The notes beneath the pieces are model-generated. The model searched no databases and was not told the origin of the DNA. It was given only the letters and a program-made list of their open reading frames with translations. A stretch of DNA of 64,000 nt from Coffea arabica. Taxonomy: Eukaryota > Streptophyta > Magnoliopsida > Gentianales > Rubiaceae. The translations under genes were made by a program, and so were the position numbers. The number at the start of each line of letters is the position of its first letter. Positions within the stretch are counted from its first letter, which is position 1. Location: NCBI RefSeq assembly GCF_036785885.1, contig NC_092312.1:13038001-13102000 (forward strand). The letters are read 5' to 3'. Positions 35,230 through 46,294 of this stretch are shown one piece after another.

Positions 35230-35395
35230 GAGAGATCAAGAGTTCAAACCTTACCTCCTATCAATTATCATAATATGTGATTTTTTCAAAAAACCTATAC
35301 GGGTACGTGGTGCACCCGTTTAATCTGATGGTGGTTAAGTTCTCATCAATCCCTTAGGCCCAGTTGGATCACCCTCCTTAGATTAGGTTCGAAGA
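35230..35395 (+). repeat. Dispersed repeat with tRNA-like B-box motif, copy 2
   Basis: Shares agatcaagagttcaaacc and ataatatgtgattttttc with the copy at 3884. It ends close to the left target site of the Mutator element. Confidence 0.35.
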
Positions 35396-35461
35396 GTCAA
35401 ACTAGAGATCTAACAGTCACCTATCTGATATCCTTGCTAGTTGAGTATTGCGTACAAAGTA

Positions 35462-35659
35462 GGGAAAAGAGTCTCAATGGCCCTCTAACTCTTACTCAGG
35501 TAAAGTTTTGGCCCTCCAACAATTAAAGAAACAATTTTGGCCATCGATCTAACAAAATGGCATATTCATGGCCCTTCTGTCAAATCCAGCAGTTAACTAT
35601 GACGGGAAGCTTCATCTCGTGAGATGCGCGCACAAATATGAAGGGCACTATAGTCTCTT
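35462..35659 (+). repeat. Left TIR of the Mutator element
   Basis: 198 bases, about 97% identical in inverse to 41008-41205. The similarity stops after agtctctt. It probably contains the promoter of the GRF gene, which begins at 35761. Confidence 0.95.
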
Positions 35660-35760
35660 AAGGATGGTTGACCAAACAAAGAGAGAGTAAAAAGGTAACT
35701 TCTTCTCTTACCTTAAGTTAGAGCAACAAAGTTTGCAGCACTTCAAATTTGGAGCTGAAA

Positions 35761-36264
35761 ATGAGAAGAATGAGCAGTTCCCCTCTACCGGTGTGCAGAT
35801 GTGAGAAAGAGACTAGAGTGATTACTTCATGGACTTCAAAAAATCCTGGACGAAGGTTTGCTGTGTGCGCTGAAGGTTGCTGCGGATATTGGGCATGGAT
35901 CGATGAGGAGATGTGCCGACGGGCTACAGAAATTATACCTGGCCTTTTTCGAAAGATTAATGCAACTGAAAAGGACAGAGATGAATATGAAGAAATAGCA
36001 AGAAGAAATGAAAGAAAGGTAACAAAATTGAAGGAAAAAGTTAAAAAATTGGAGAAAGACATTCGCAGCAAAAAATGGGTTAATAAGTTGCTAGGGAAAT
36101 TGCTTTTTTTAACATGGATATTGATTTTTTTAATTTTGATGAGTTGGGGCCAAAAAAAGGGAAACCTTGTCAGTTTTCGACAAATACAAGGTGCTTGCAA
36201 ACACCTGACCCTTACCAAGTTGAAGTTTGCAGGGGAAGAAGATGATCCAAATTGTTCCTTTTAA
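35761..36264 (+). CDS. GRF-type zinc finger, coiled-coil, membrane protein carried by the Mutator element (167 aa)
   Basis: Open frame from ATG 35761 to the stop at 36264, no introns. A GRF zinc finger occupies residues 12-52: Cys12 and Cys14, then TSWTSKNPGRRF, Cys36, Cys40/Cys41 and WAWID. GRF fingers bind single-stranded or branched nucleic acid in nucleases and topoisomerases. A charged coiled coil follows (about residues 68-106), then a hydrophobic helix (about 111-129) that could span a membrane, and a basic tail. Finger plus coiled coil plus membrane segment is the usual layout of the many small plant GRF proteins. Here the gene lies inside the transposon and converges on the transposase, in the place mudrB has in maize MuDR. 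It may be a captured host gene or a regular accessory gene. The frame is undamaged while the transposase is not. Confidence 0.85.
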   Translation: MRRMSSSPLPVCRCEKETRVITSWTSKNPGRRFAVCAEGCCGYWAWIDEEMCRRATEIIPGLFRKINATEKDRDEYEEIARRNERKVTKLKEKVKKLEKDIRSKKWVNKLLGKLLFLTWILIFLILMSWGQKKGNLVSFRQIQGACKHLTLTKLKFAGEEDDPNCSF

Positions 36265-36665
36265 TGTAAATTTTTGATTTGTAGTTGTATGATGTATCCG
36301 CAAACCTTGTAATCAAATCTGTGTTTGTGCTGGTTCTAATGAAATATCTGCTCATCTCTTTTTATTAAATAAAAGAGCTGAAGTTCATTTGTTCGACTCA
36401 ATGAATTGGTTTGGTATTGTGCTTAGAAAGAAGGCATAATAATGGTGTAAGAAGGAGTACATAAAGCCATGATGTATACATCATATTAATCACTTGTCAA
36501 TGAGTATCAAAAGGAACTGCTATAATACAAAGCAGAATCAGCATGTTACCAACAAGCAACTGCTAGACAAAAAAAACAGAGAAGAACTGCTAGACACAAA
36601 ATGAATTGTCATCATCAGTTTACACAAGATAAGACAAAAGAGTTTGTCAAACAGAAATAAGTCTA

Positions 36666-39600
36666 TCATGGCTGAGTTCCTCTTCCAGTGGCTGTTCCTC
36701 TCATTTCTCTTTCACCTTGTCTTCCTCTTCCTCTTCCTCTTCCTCTTCCTCTTGCTCTGCCTCTGCCTCTTCCACTCCATCTCCCCCTCCAGTTTCCAAT
36801 TGTGAATGGGGGTTCTTTACCCAAATAAGCATAGTTCGCATTGATAGCTCCTTTTTCGGCATCAGTAAGTGGTTTTGTAGCTGAGTTTTTTCTTCGCTGC
36901 GAATGATGATGTTGTTGGCTCTGTTGTGGATGTTGCTCTCCAGTTTCATCGTTAGCCTATTGCATTTGTTGTTGCACATTTTGAGAAGACTGACCTGGTT
37001 CCTTATTCTTATCAAAATTGTACATGACACAAATAAGTACATGACGGATGTAAAATAGTGAAAAATTAATAGCAATTGCATGCACTTGCTGTCCTCTCTT
37101 TTTCTACTGATTGCTGCCTCTGCTGATTACTCGGTTGAGCTTCGGATGACTGGTTAGAGCCTTGTTGTGCTTCTTCATTGGAAGGCTTCTTGCACGTAGC
37201 TGCATTATGACCAATCTCACCGCATTTTCTACAATGAATGACAACTCTCCTCCTCAACCTTCTACCATGATCTCTCCCCTCAGTCACATCCCTTCTCCTA
37301 GCCTTTTTAGGCCTACCAGGTTGAGTAACTGGTATTGGTGGATTCAACACAGGCATGGTGGATGATGGCCAATGATCATCGCCACTAATTGGCTGCAAAA
37401 CATTCTCATAAATCTGGAAGAAGAGGCCTCTGCTATAAGAACGATCCAGATAAGAGTAAGGATCCTCTTCTCGCATGAAGATAGCAGCAATTGCATGACA
37501 GCAAGGAATTCCACTAACCTCCCATAATCTGCAAGTACAATATTTTTTTTGCATATCTACTGCAAATTGGGCCCCTCTTGGACCTTTGACTTGATAGCCA
37601 TGCAGTGCATTCCAAATGGGCATCCACTGACTTGAATGCTTGACTCTAGTCTGAACAATCTCATTAATTAAAGGTCCAGTGGAGCCCTTGCATTTCTCCA
37701 TTGCAGCGCGTCTTCTTTGGATCCTCTCCATAAGATATTCCCTTATAATTTCCAACATTGTGATGATAGGTTGGTCCCTTGCATCTTTAATGTGGGCATT
37801 GAAGGACTCGCATAGGTTATTCACTATCATATCACTCTTGACGTGAGTTGGAAAATATGCTTTGCACCAATGTCGAGGATGAGGAGCTTTCTTGACCCAT
37901 TCATATGCATCCTTATCAAAAGTTTGAAGTTCTTCCATAGCTTTGTCATACATTTCCACTATTGTGCAACTTGCTATGTTCCATATCCTGTCTTTAAGAG
38001 CCAAACCAGGATGCTTTTTCTTGAAATTGTGATACATATGTTGGACACAGTACCTGTTTTTACAAAGTTATTTAAGTCATTGTTAAACAATTGCAAAACT
38101 TCAGTGGAAAAAAAAACTTGATAAAAATTTCTTAGTTTTAAAGGAAAACAAAATACCTGTGCTCACATCCAGGCAGAACTTCACCAAGTGCCCTGTCTAG
38201 CCCCTAAAATGAAATCATGATATAGACTGTTAGTTTCTACCATCATTTGAATCAAATGTTGAATTTCAAAGTTTTATATCATACCTTTTGCTGATCTGAT
38301 ATAAAGGTATAGTGGCACTGATTTTCGATTTCCAAGTCATCACTTAAATATTTGAGAAACCAAGTCCACTGCTCAGTTGCTTCTCTCTCCACAACAGCCC
38401 AGGCAATAGGCCACCATCCATTATTCGGGTCTGCAGCAATGGCAATTAGTAATTGTCCTCTATAAACCCCCTTTAGATGGCAACCATCTAGGCCTATTAT
38501 TGGCCTACAGCCATTCTTGAACCCCTTCTTCAATGGGTCTAAACAGCAGTATAACCTCATGAAAATTGGATTACCCCCTGATCCTCTAAATGGAGTAAAC
38601 ATTATCTCCATTGTACTCCCTTCATGTGTCTTCTTTATCTCAGCACAATACTCCCAAAGTTTCTTATATTGTGCTTCGGCCGACCCCTGTATCTGCTTCA
38701 GAGCCAATTTTCTCGCATTAGAAACCACCCATTTAGAAATTTGGGTTTGGTACTCCTCATGCACTGTTTGCCTAATCTCCCGAGTTGGCATGCGAGTGTT
38801 GGATCTAATTCTCTCCATATATCTATTTGACAACCAATTGGCCTTCAAATTTTTATTTTTTCAGGCATGATTTCAGTTTTCATGCTTGTCATACATTGTC
38901 TTCACCACCAAATCTGTTGTGCCAAGTGCCTTTTCAACTGATGCAAACACATACCATGGACATGGATCTTTACACATGGCTCTCACTCTCTTTGGTTCAT
39001 TCTTCTTTGTGTACACTGGTTTTCCCATCTTAATTCCATATTCTTGGATAGCAGCTTTGAATTGGGCTCTTGATTCGAATTTCAAACCCAACTCGAACCT
39101 TATATCAATCCTAAATTTTTCCCAAGAAAAATCTTTATACCTGCCAGCATACTGCTCAGGTTTTTCATCTTCCTCTGATGAACCAACATCACTTCTTAGA
39201 TGATCTGGGATTGTATCTTCTGCCAATGCATCTGCTTCAGCTGTAGAATCTCTGGTCTGCTGCTGCTGTTTTGTTTTTCTTCTTCGCCTTACTTGTTTTT
39301 TTTTCTGTTGTGCTTGCTGTTGTTCTGAGGACTGTTGTGTTTCAGATTGTTGAGTAGTAGCCTGTCAGTAGTAGCTTGCTCAGTTGCAGCCTGCTCAGTT
39401 GCTTCTTCTTCATGCTGTGAAGGTCCTCCACTTTGCACCTCTTCTAATGTGCTTCTACACTGAGTTGGCTGCAATGTCAAATCACCAAGAAGATCCTCAT
39501 CTCTACAGTATTCTACATCACCACTGAATCTGTCACATTCATTTTCTGATCCAGAATCTTCATCATCTCCTCCATCTCCTTTATCTTCATTAGCCTGTTC

Positions 39601-40848
39601 ACACCTCAATCCTTCTTGTGCTGCATCTCCTCCCTGCTGTGAAGGTCCTCCAATTGAAGAACCTACATGCTGCTGCTCAGGTTGTTGCTCAGGTTGCTGC
39701 TCAGGTTGCTGCTCACTTAAGGACCCTTCATGTTGCTCAGTTTGCTGCTCAAGTTGCTGCTCAGGTTGCTGCTCAAGTTGCTGCTCACTTAAGGACCCTT
39801 CATGTTGCTCAGTTTGCTGCTCAAGTTGCTGCTCCTGTTGCTGCTCACTTGAGGACCCTTCATGTTCCTGTTGTGCATCACCACTTTGCTCACCAATGTG
39901 CTGGCTCTTTGCTGTTCTTCTACTTCGACTCTGTCCTCCAGTTGACCCTCTAATGAACAGCCTCCTCTTAGGAACTAGGTGAGAAAAAGATTCTTCTACT
40001 ACACTACCCTCCTCATCCAACTCTTCTATCAAAACACCACTTTTCTTCTTCTCTGCTGGTTGGATCACTATGGGAGACTTGCAACTATTAATTTCTTCAG
40101 CTGTTAGATGGTTGCAATAGACTTCCATTACCTTGTACTTATAAGTCCAACCACAAAACTTGATAACGTCATCATCGGTACATAACTCTCTTAAACCATT
40201 TCTTAGATCCTTATTTGGTTCAAGGTAGTAGTACATTATGGCAGCGTTACGATGTCCCATTTTTCCCACCATTTTATTTAGTTCAATGGTTGACATTCTT
40301 TCGGCATTACAAACATCTACATAGTCCACCTCTCCATTAGCATACCAGACATACTGTTCCCACATAATTCTACCCCCATGATGCATCCGAATAGTAAACC
40401 ATTCAGAATCAGTCTCTACAATAGCAATTAGGATAAAACAGTCAACAAAAAACAAACAGAGGCTGACAAATGAAATACTGAATTGGTCAGTATTCAGCAA
40501 AAAAAAAAAGATCCTAAACAAATAAAGTGTCCCTTTTGCAGCCATTAAAATACATCACTTTCAAAATAACCTCCTTTGTCCGACATTATCAATTTACAAC
40601 AAACAAAATAGGACCACAAACTGGACCACAAATTGGACCACTTAGCCTCCCAATATCACCATTACCCAAACATATACACAAATAAGTCCCATTACACATG
40701 CATATACTAAACAAATAAGTTCCAGTACACATTGCCCAAACATATAAACAAATCTTAAACCCAAAAGGGTTAGTAAACAACAATTTCAATTACCGTAAAC
40801 AAGGTACGGATCAAAGTAGTCATCCTTCCTCCTTATTCGCCACTTCAT
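36666..40848 (-). pseudogene. MuDR-type transposase, five exons, lightly disabled
   Basis: Exons by splice signals: 40848-40794 (starts MKWRIRRKDDYFDPY), 40415-38284, 38203-38157, 38053-37086 and 36994-36666. Domains in order: N-terminal PB1-like region (EWFTIRMHHGG), acidic/Gln-rich repeats, MuDR DNA-binding domain (DFSWEKFRIDIRFELG), MULE catalytic domain (IIGLDGCHLKG with the first Asp, FISDQQKGL with the second), SWIM finger (CTCRLWEVSGIPCCH), CCHC knuckle (CRKCGEIGHNAATC) and an Arg-Gly-rich tail. Lesions: an apparent one-base frameshift near 39366, two in-frame TGA codons at 38875-38873 and 38863-38861, and TAG at 36959-36957. Most stops fit C-to-T change. Everything else is conserved, so the loss is recent. 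Confidence 0.88.
39672..39867 (-). repeat. Coding minisatellite in the transposase (Gln/Glu repeats)
   Basis: Degenerate units encode HEGS(L/S)SEQQ followed by (L/P)EQQ repeats. A unit of about 63 bases with cacttaaggacccttcatgt occurs three times with small changes. It lies between the PB1-like region and the DNA-binding domain and is likely to vary in length among copies. Confidence 0.8.
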
Positions 40849-41007
40849 TTCTGTCTTTACAACCCCTCCCACGCCGGCAATTACCACTTTCGCTGCAGCG
40901 TCCGAATTGAACACTCTGATTTAAGTCGCACTAGGATTTTACAGCAAAGGGGGTGAAATTGTTGGAGGGAAAATGGTTGGTGAAAATGTTTTTACTCTGT
41001 CTTGGCC

Positions 41008-41205
41008 AAGAGACTATAGTGCCCTTCATATTTGTGCGCGCATCTCACGAGATTAAGCTTCCCGTCATAGTTAACTGCTGGATTTGACAGAAGGGCCACG
41101 AATATGCCATTTTGTTAGATCGAGGGCCAAAACCGTTTCTTTAATTGTTGGAGGGCCAAAACTTTACCTGAGTAAGAGTTAGAGGGCCATTGGGACTCTT
41201 TTCCC
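41008..41205 (-). repeat. Right TIR of the Mutator element
   Basis: Inverse partner of 35462-35659. The transposase start at 40848 lies 160 bases inside, so this TIR probably drives it. Confidence 0.95.
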
Positions 41206-41250
41206 TGCAAAGTATGATATTTATGAGGTTGTGATATTTAAGTTTCACAA

Positions 41251-41427
41251 TATGAGCAAATGTAACACCAATTTTTCTCATTAAATGCATTTATTATAGT
41301 ACTAGAGTGCAGAAATTACGAGCAGCCCATCGCCAAAAATATGAGCAAATGTAACACCAATTTTTCTCATTAAATGCATTTATTATAGTACTAGAGTGCA
41401 GAAATTACGAGCAGCCCATCGCCCAAA
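41251..41427. repeat. 89-bp tandem duplication
   Basis: Two near-identical units beginning tatgagcaaatgtaacacca start at 41251 and 41340; the second runs to about 41427. The array lies just outside the right target duplication of the Mutator element. Confidence 0.92.
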
Positions 41428-41862
41428 ATATTTCTCCAATATTATTCCAAAAAACAACGCACCATCAAAAAGATCAATTAAAGTTCAATTTAGTTTTTTT
41501 TTAAAAAGGAATGAGCAAAATAAAATAAATAAAAAAGGAAGTATTTTCAAATACGGACAAGTTTTCGAACAATCATAATATGAACTGTACAACAAATTAC
41601 GTAACATGGTGACTCATTTTATTATTGTCATCGACGCCGGATAACGTGTATGTGTTTTCCTTTGTTTTCTTATTCTCTGTTTTGCCGTTGCGTACAAGAA
41701 GAAAAAGAAGGAAGCCTTTTTGTTTTCTGCTCCCCCGAGGATTTCCGGGAGAGAAATCTGATCATATTTTCCTCCGCGAAAACTAAGAAGATATAAAGGG
41801 TCAAGGCTGATTAACCACGATTTCCATCAACAAGTAATATATTTGATCAAGAAGGCAGAGTC

Positions 41863-42507
41863 ATGTGTGACTGCTGCGGTGAAGGCTGTGAATGTCACCC
41901 TCTCGGCTTTCTCCTGGGCCTTCCCTTCGCATTGATTTCCTGCCTCCTCTCAATCGTCGGCGTTGTCATCTGGATTGTCGGGTCAGTACATCTTTTCCTC
42001 CCTGATCATCACTATCACCCCCTTCTATGTTTTAACTCTCGATACACATCTAATCCTTTACCCTAGAAAAAACTGTGTAGCATGTCTAGGATCAAGGTAA
42101 ATTCTTTTCAAAATTTTGTTTTCTGGGCTTGAATTAGAGTTGAGCCATTGCCCTCAGTTCTCTGATAAAATGTTTTCACAAAAATTTGTGTGGCATGTTT
42201 AATGTTACGGTAAATTCTTCCTTAAATTTTTTTTTTGGTTTTCTGGGCTTGAATTAGAGCTGAGTTTTATTAATTATAGCCATTGCCCTCAATTCTTTGG
42301 GTTTTTGTCATGAGAATTATTGCAGGACTTAAATTTTTTTTCTTTCTTTGTACCAATTGCTTATTGGAAATTTTGTGATGCAGAATATGCATAAGTTGCA
42401 TATGTCCATGCTGCATCTGTGTAACTGTGGTGATAGAGCTGGCGCTTGGGCTGATCAAAGCTCCATTCTCCATCATGAAGTGGTTCACGAAGCAAATCCC
42501 TTGTTAG
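41863..42507 (+). CDS. TAX: TAXIMIN-type cysteine-rich signalling peptide (80 aa, two exons)
   Basis: Exon 1 is 41863-41981, exon 2 is 42384-42507; the donor is gg|gtcagt and the acceptor gatgcag|aat. The product is 80 residues. It has a Cys-rich start ([20 protein letters not shown]), a long hydrophobic helix (residues about 14-40), a second Cys cluster ([13 protein letters not shown]) and the end [17 protein letters not shown]. Taximins, first found in Taxus and nearly invariant across land plants, act as small secretory-pathway/plasma-membrane peptides; TAX1 of Arabidopsis affects lateral organ separation. The ORF at 41863 alone gives a false longer C-terminus because it reads into the intron. 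A possible TATA box, tataaa, lies at 41792-41797. Confidence 0.9.
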
Positions 42508-45500
42508 AAGCTTGAATCTCCTCAACCTGGCCCTGGTTTTTAGTCGGTTTTGAAAGTTGAAACTCATCTAAGATTCTGTCTTTCTTGGTTTCAGTGTACG
42601 ATAACTTTATTGATTGAATTCTTTAAACTCAAATCAACTGGACACAGACATCAGTTAGATGCTCATGAATTTCTTGAACCCCATCCTTTAGTTTTACCCC
42701 ATTTTCTTTTTATGATTCTTTGTCAATTATCAATGTACAATTTTTTTCTTTTACTATAATTTGTGGTGTATAAAAATTTATCTTTTAGTCAATGTGGTGA
42801 GCTGTGGCATGACGCGTCAACCCCGACAAATTTTATCTTGAATTCATGATGTGATCACATGGGACATGAAACTTGTCCACGCTATTCGCGGGGGACCATC
42901 CTGTCGATCTACAACTAATAATTATTGACAATGGCCGGTGTTCGTTTTCTGAGATGAGTGTGGTTTTATTTCTTGAGGGATAAGGGGTAGGAAGCTGCTA
43001 AAGAAAACTTGAGGTAACCCCTGTTTCTTGCTGTGCAGACAACTGAGCAAATAAAGAAGAAGAATTGCCTAACAACTAGATATAAACTTGAATCTTTTGG
43101 CTCGAAGAACTTAGTGTAAATTAAGCTTGATCCCCATGAACTTGGAGGGGAAATCAATTTGCAACCCTAGGCTTTTCCTAGAGGCAATTGCTTCCATTGA
43201 CTGAATCAAGTTGTAATTTTTAATGGTCAAAATTTTTTTTAAGAGCTAATGATATATAGATTATTAGTGTATATACTAGCACGATTGCATACATAATATA
43301 TATGTAAAATTTATATTTCAAATTCTATTTTGAAAAAAAATAGACCGAAGGGAAAGCCACCTAACTCGTTTTAAAGCTCAGTTGGCCTCCCTCCTGGGGC
43401 ATAGGTCAGGTGGTTGAATCTTCTTAATTGCATTTTTCTCTCCAAAATTTTCTGAAACATGGTCGAATGTTATTTAGGATGCGTTTGATAAAATTGAAAT
43501 CTAAAGTATGAATCCATTAAATTATTAAGTACTAAATTTGATATTATTGAATTGTTATGTACTAACACTGAGATCTGAAGTCTTAATATATTAAGTTATT
43601 GAGTTGTTAAGTACTAATTTTGATATATTTAAGTATATATCACATTAAGTGATAAGTGAATAGTTTGTCACTTATTTTTGGGAGCAAGTGTCACTTAGTT
43701 AATTCATATGTTCAATTTCTTATTATCAAACGCGTCTAAACATATTAATATCTCAATCGATTAAATTCAAGTGCTGAATTAGACGATCAAACAAAGTCTT
43801 AGCTCCTTTCGAGCCCATCAGTAGATTAGATAGGTCCATCTTCCACCTCTTTCCTCCAATATAGGACCAATTGTAATAATGTTGGGCTAAAAAAAATACC
43901 GTTTTTAACAACATCATATTCTTGTATAATTCTTCAAACATCAGGCAGTCAAAGTTATTCATCGACCTCCTGTATCAAATTGGAAATCGTCTTTTGCAAG
44001 TGATCGTAAGCCATTTGCTGGGCACATCGAAGATGAATAGATTCTAGGCGATTTAGTTCAGTATTTAAGGTTCTCCCTTGCGTCTTTGATATTTGATGAT
44101 TTCATTGAAACATTCTCTAATATCTTATTGTTTGTCTTCTCTGAAATGAAAAACAGAAATGATGAAAGGGAAAAAAAAGCTGCCTTTCTTAATTTTTTTT
44201 TTTTTAAGAGTGAGGTTTTTTTGAACCATGTTTCAAGGACTCGGGATAAATTACCATCTCTATCTCTACTATTGGATAGAGCTCTAGCGTTTTAAAACTA
44301 CAAGTAAAAATCGTCATGGGCTGGAATAAAGGTTTGATGACTGGCAAAGCATTTGCGCTGAAGAAGCTTTACAGGCCTGGGAATCCAGTGTCCAGAAATC
44401 TAGCCAGCCACGAGGCCCAAGGAAATGGCAAGCTTAGCATACAAGGGCAACTATGAACCGTCATGCTAAAACCAACTAGAGTTACCAACAGTTATCTAAG
44501 CATGTATCAATCATCATGGATGAAACACATGAAAGTTTCTTATACATAGATTCGGACGTGGACACCCAAAATCTAGTCATGCTAAAAGCCTAAAACAAAC
44601 ATATGGCTTGGCAATTGCAATAATTACTTGAAAATTGAAATTGAATTTTATCTAGAGACATTCCTCAAAAATCTTCCTCAAACGCTCTGGAAAAAAAAAA
44701 AAATCATGTATGCGAGTGAGTAAATGGTAAAAGCGCAAGAGAAACATCGCAAATTTAACAAGAAACACACGTTTATTAATTTCATGATATACGACAATTC
44801 GATCATACGAGGATGGAAAATATTGAGGGACTCGACCCTAATTCCTGTCGCCTTAACGATGTTTATTGAAGCTGTCTGCTGCATACAATCATTTAGACGA
44901 CTGCAACCCATCTTGGCTGCATGTGCGAGACAGAGACGATATAACGACCGTGGATGGATTTGACTTCTCTGCGATGAATTTTTTTTTATTTTTTATAATA
45001 TATATTTGGATGTATGACAAATTTTTTTTTTTACAAAAAAAAATATAATCATTTTAATTAATTTTAAATCTTATTAATAAATAAAGATATGTGTCATGCA
45101 TTGAGACACGTACAACAAAAAATGGAGAGGAAATCTATCCGAGGAGAGGCAAATCCGCCCTTCACAAGATCCTACCGTCCCAACAGCTATATATTTCTAG
45201 GAAGGCTTAAAGGAATCTGTCTCTGGCTATTCCACAATACAAAAATCCTGCAATCCCATTGGCTATTTCTGATGGAGACCTCTTGTCTTTGTCATATTGA
45301 CAAGGGGTGTGAGAGAAATTTTCAAAATTATAGAGGTGGTAAGTGCTATTACGGAGAACTGCAGGGGAGGTTTCTAAAATTATCTCCCCAAATATATACG
45401 ACATTCCAACCGTAAAAGGGATGTACGTGGAAGACCGCTCAACCTCGGCAGACAATTATAGAGATTTTGGTCAATATTATAGAGATTTTGTCATATTATA

Positions 45501-46290
45501 GGGATTTTGGTCAATAGTCAATACCAAGAATCTATGCAGCCCACTTGACCACAGCATCTATACCAAAACCTCTTGCCAGAAATTCTCAAAACCATCAAGC
45601 GAACCAAATCCAATGAACCATGGCTGCCTCAGGTTTTCAAACCACTCTAACGTGCACATTCCTCTAAAGTCCAGCTCTACACACCTATTCGTAAATTATG
45701 AACAATTATTTCATCAAATCACGATCCTGCCGTTTTGTCGCCTCTAGAAGCACTGCTATTATACTCCTTCCGGCTCTGTTTTTCTTGTTCGTCTGTCTCA
45801 AACTGTAATCTAATTTTTAATTAAAGAATGTAGCTGTATTTTAAATTTTTTAAAATATTTTTATTCAATATAAGTTGTTGTTACTATAAATTTATCCCAT
45901 TTAATGAATGTTAATTCTTTTTTTTATCATCAATTCAAATTCTCATAAAGTTATACATGTGAGGGTATTTTAAAAAAAATTATCTAAATTAATTGTTCAA
46001 ATAAAGTTAATTATTTTTTTAAATTATATGAAAAAATAATCGAAATTATCAAAATGGGACGGCAGGGAATATTATGTTAATTCGTAGGTGTCAATACGGA
46101 CTAGATATTACAACTATTTGACATTATTCAAATACAATCCAATCCTCTTGTGCAGCTGACTTCCTGCCTACCCAGTACCCACTGCCCATAGTCTTTCAAA
46201 AGCATCAAAACTTACAAACACAACACACAGCAACACACTCCCCTGTCCCGCCGCCTCCCGGCCCACAAACAAAGACGCTACTATGATGCC
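42508..46290. other. Intergenic between TAXIMIN and pyruvate decarboxylase
   Basis: 3.8 kb, no gene recognised. It holds a small TIR element (43474-43739), a Mutator-like end sequence near 45310-45395 and a short tandem array of ttatagagattttggtcaata-like units at about 45459-45520. ORFs of 60-110 codons here show no domain. Confidence 0.5.
43474..43739. mobile_element. Small TIR MITE (about 266 bp)
   Basis: The left end ttaggatgcgtttgataa matches the inverse of the right end, ttagacgcgtttgataat. The interior is AT-rich, with tattaagtactaa and related repeats. A target duplication is not clear, so the superfamily is unassigned (hAT likely). Confidence 0.5.
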
Positions 46291-46294
46291 AAGC

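Larger units (their letters stand above)
32188..35452. other. Intergenic between LINE and MULE
   Basis: No gene recognised. A decayed hAT-like element lies at 32715-32990. The stretch 33820-34410 is full of ggttcg/cggttc units and may be a further remnant of that kind. The dispersed repeat at 35230-35395 is listed separately. ORFs are short and compositional. Confidence 0.45.
35462..41205. mobile_element. MuDR-type Mutator element carrying two convergent genes (5,744 bp)
   Basis: Terminal inverted repeats of 198 bp (35462-35659 and 41008-41205) begin gggaaaagagtc and differ at six positions by eye (about 97% identity). The flanking 9-bp target duplications are tacaaagta (35453-35461) and tgcaaagta (41206-41214), with one mismatch; nine bases is diagnostic for Mutator. 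Inside are a minus-strand MULE transposase gene starting 160 bases from the right TIR and a plus-strand GRF-zinc-finger gene starting 101 bases from the left TIR. They converge with 401 bases between their stop codons. The high TIR identity implies recent movement, by this or a helper element. Confidence 0.95.

Noticed and set aside
36701-37081. Minus-strand ORF with a long Glu run
   Set aside because: It is the wrong frame of the last transposase exon; the neighbouring frame gives the Arg-Gly tail and joins the upstream exon by good splice sites.
39618-39953. Plus-strand ORF of AAQVAAQV repeats
   Set aside because: Shadow of the Gln/Glu minisatellite on the coding (minus) strand.
43753-43962. 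Minus-strand ORF with WKMDLSNLLMGSKG
   Set aside because: Short, no family recognised, and adjacent to a MITE; not supportable as a gene.
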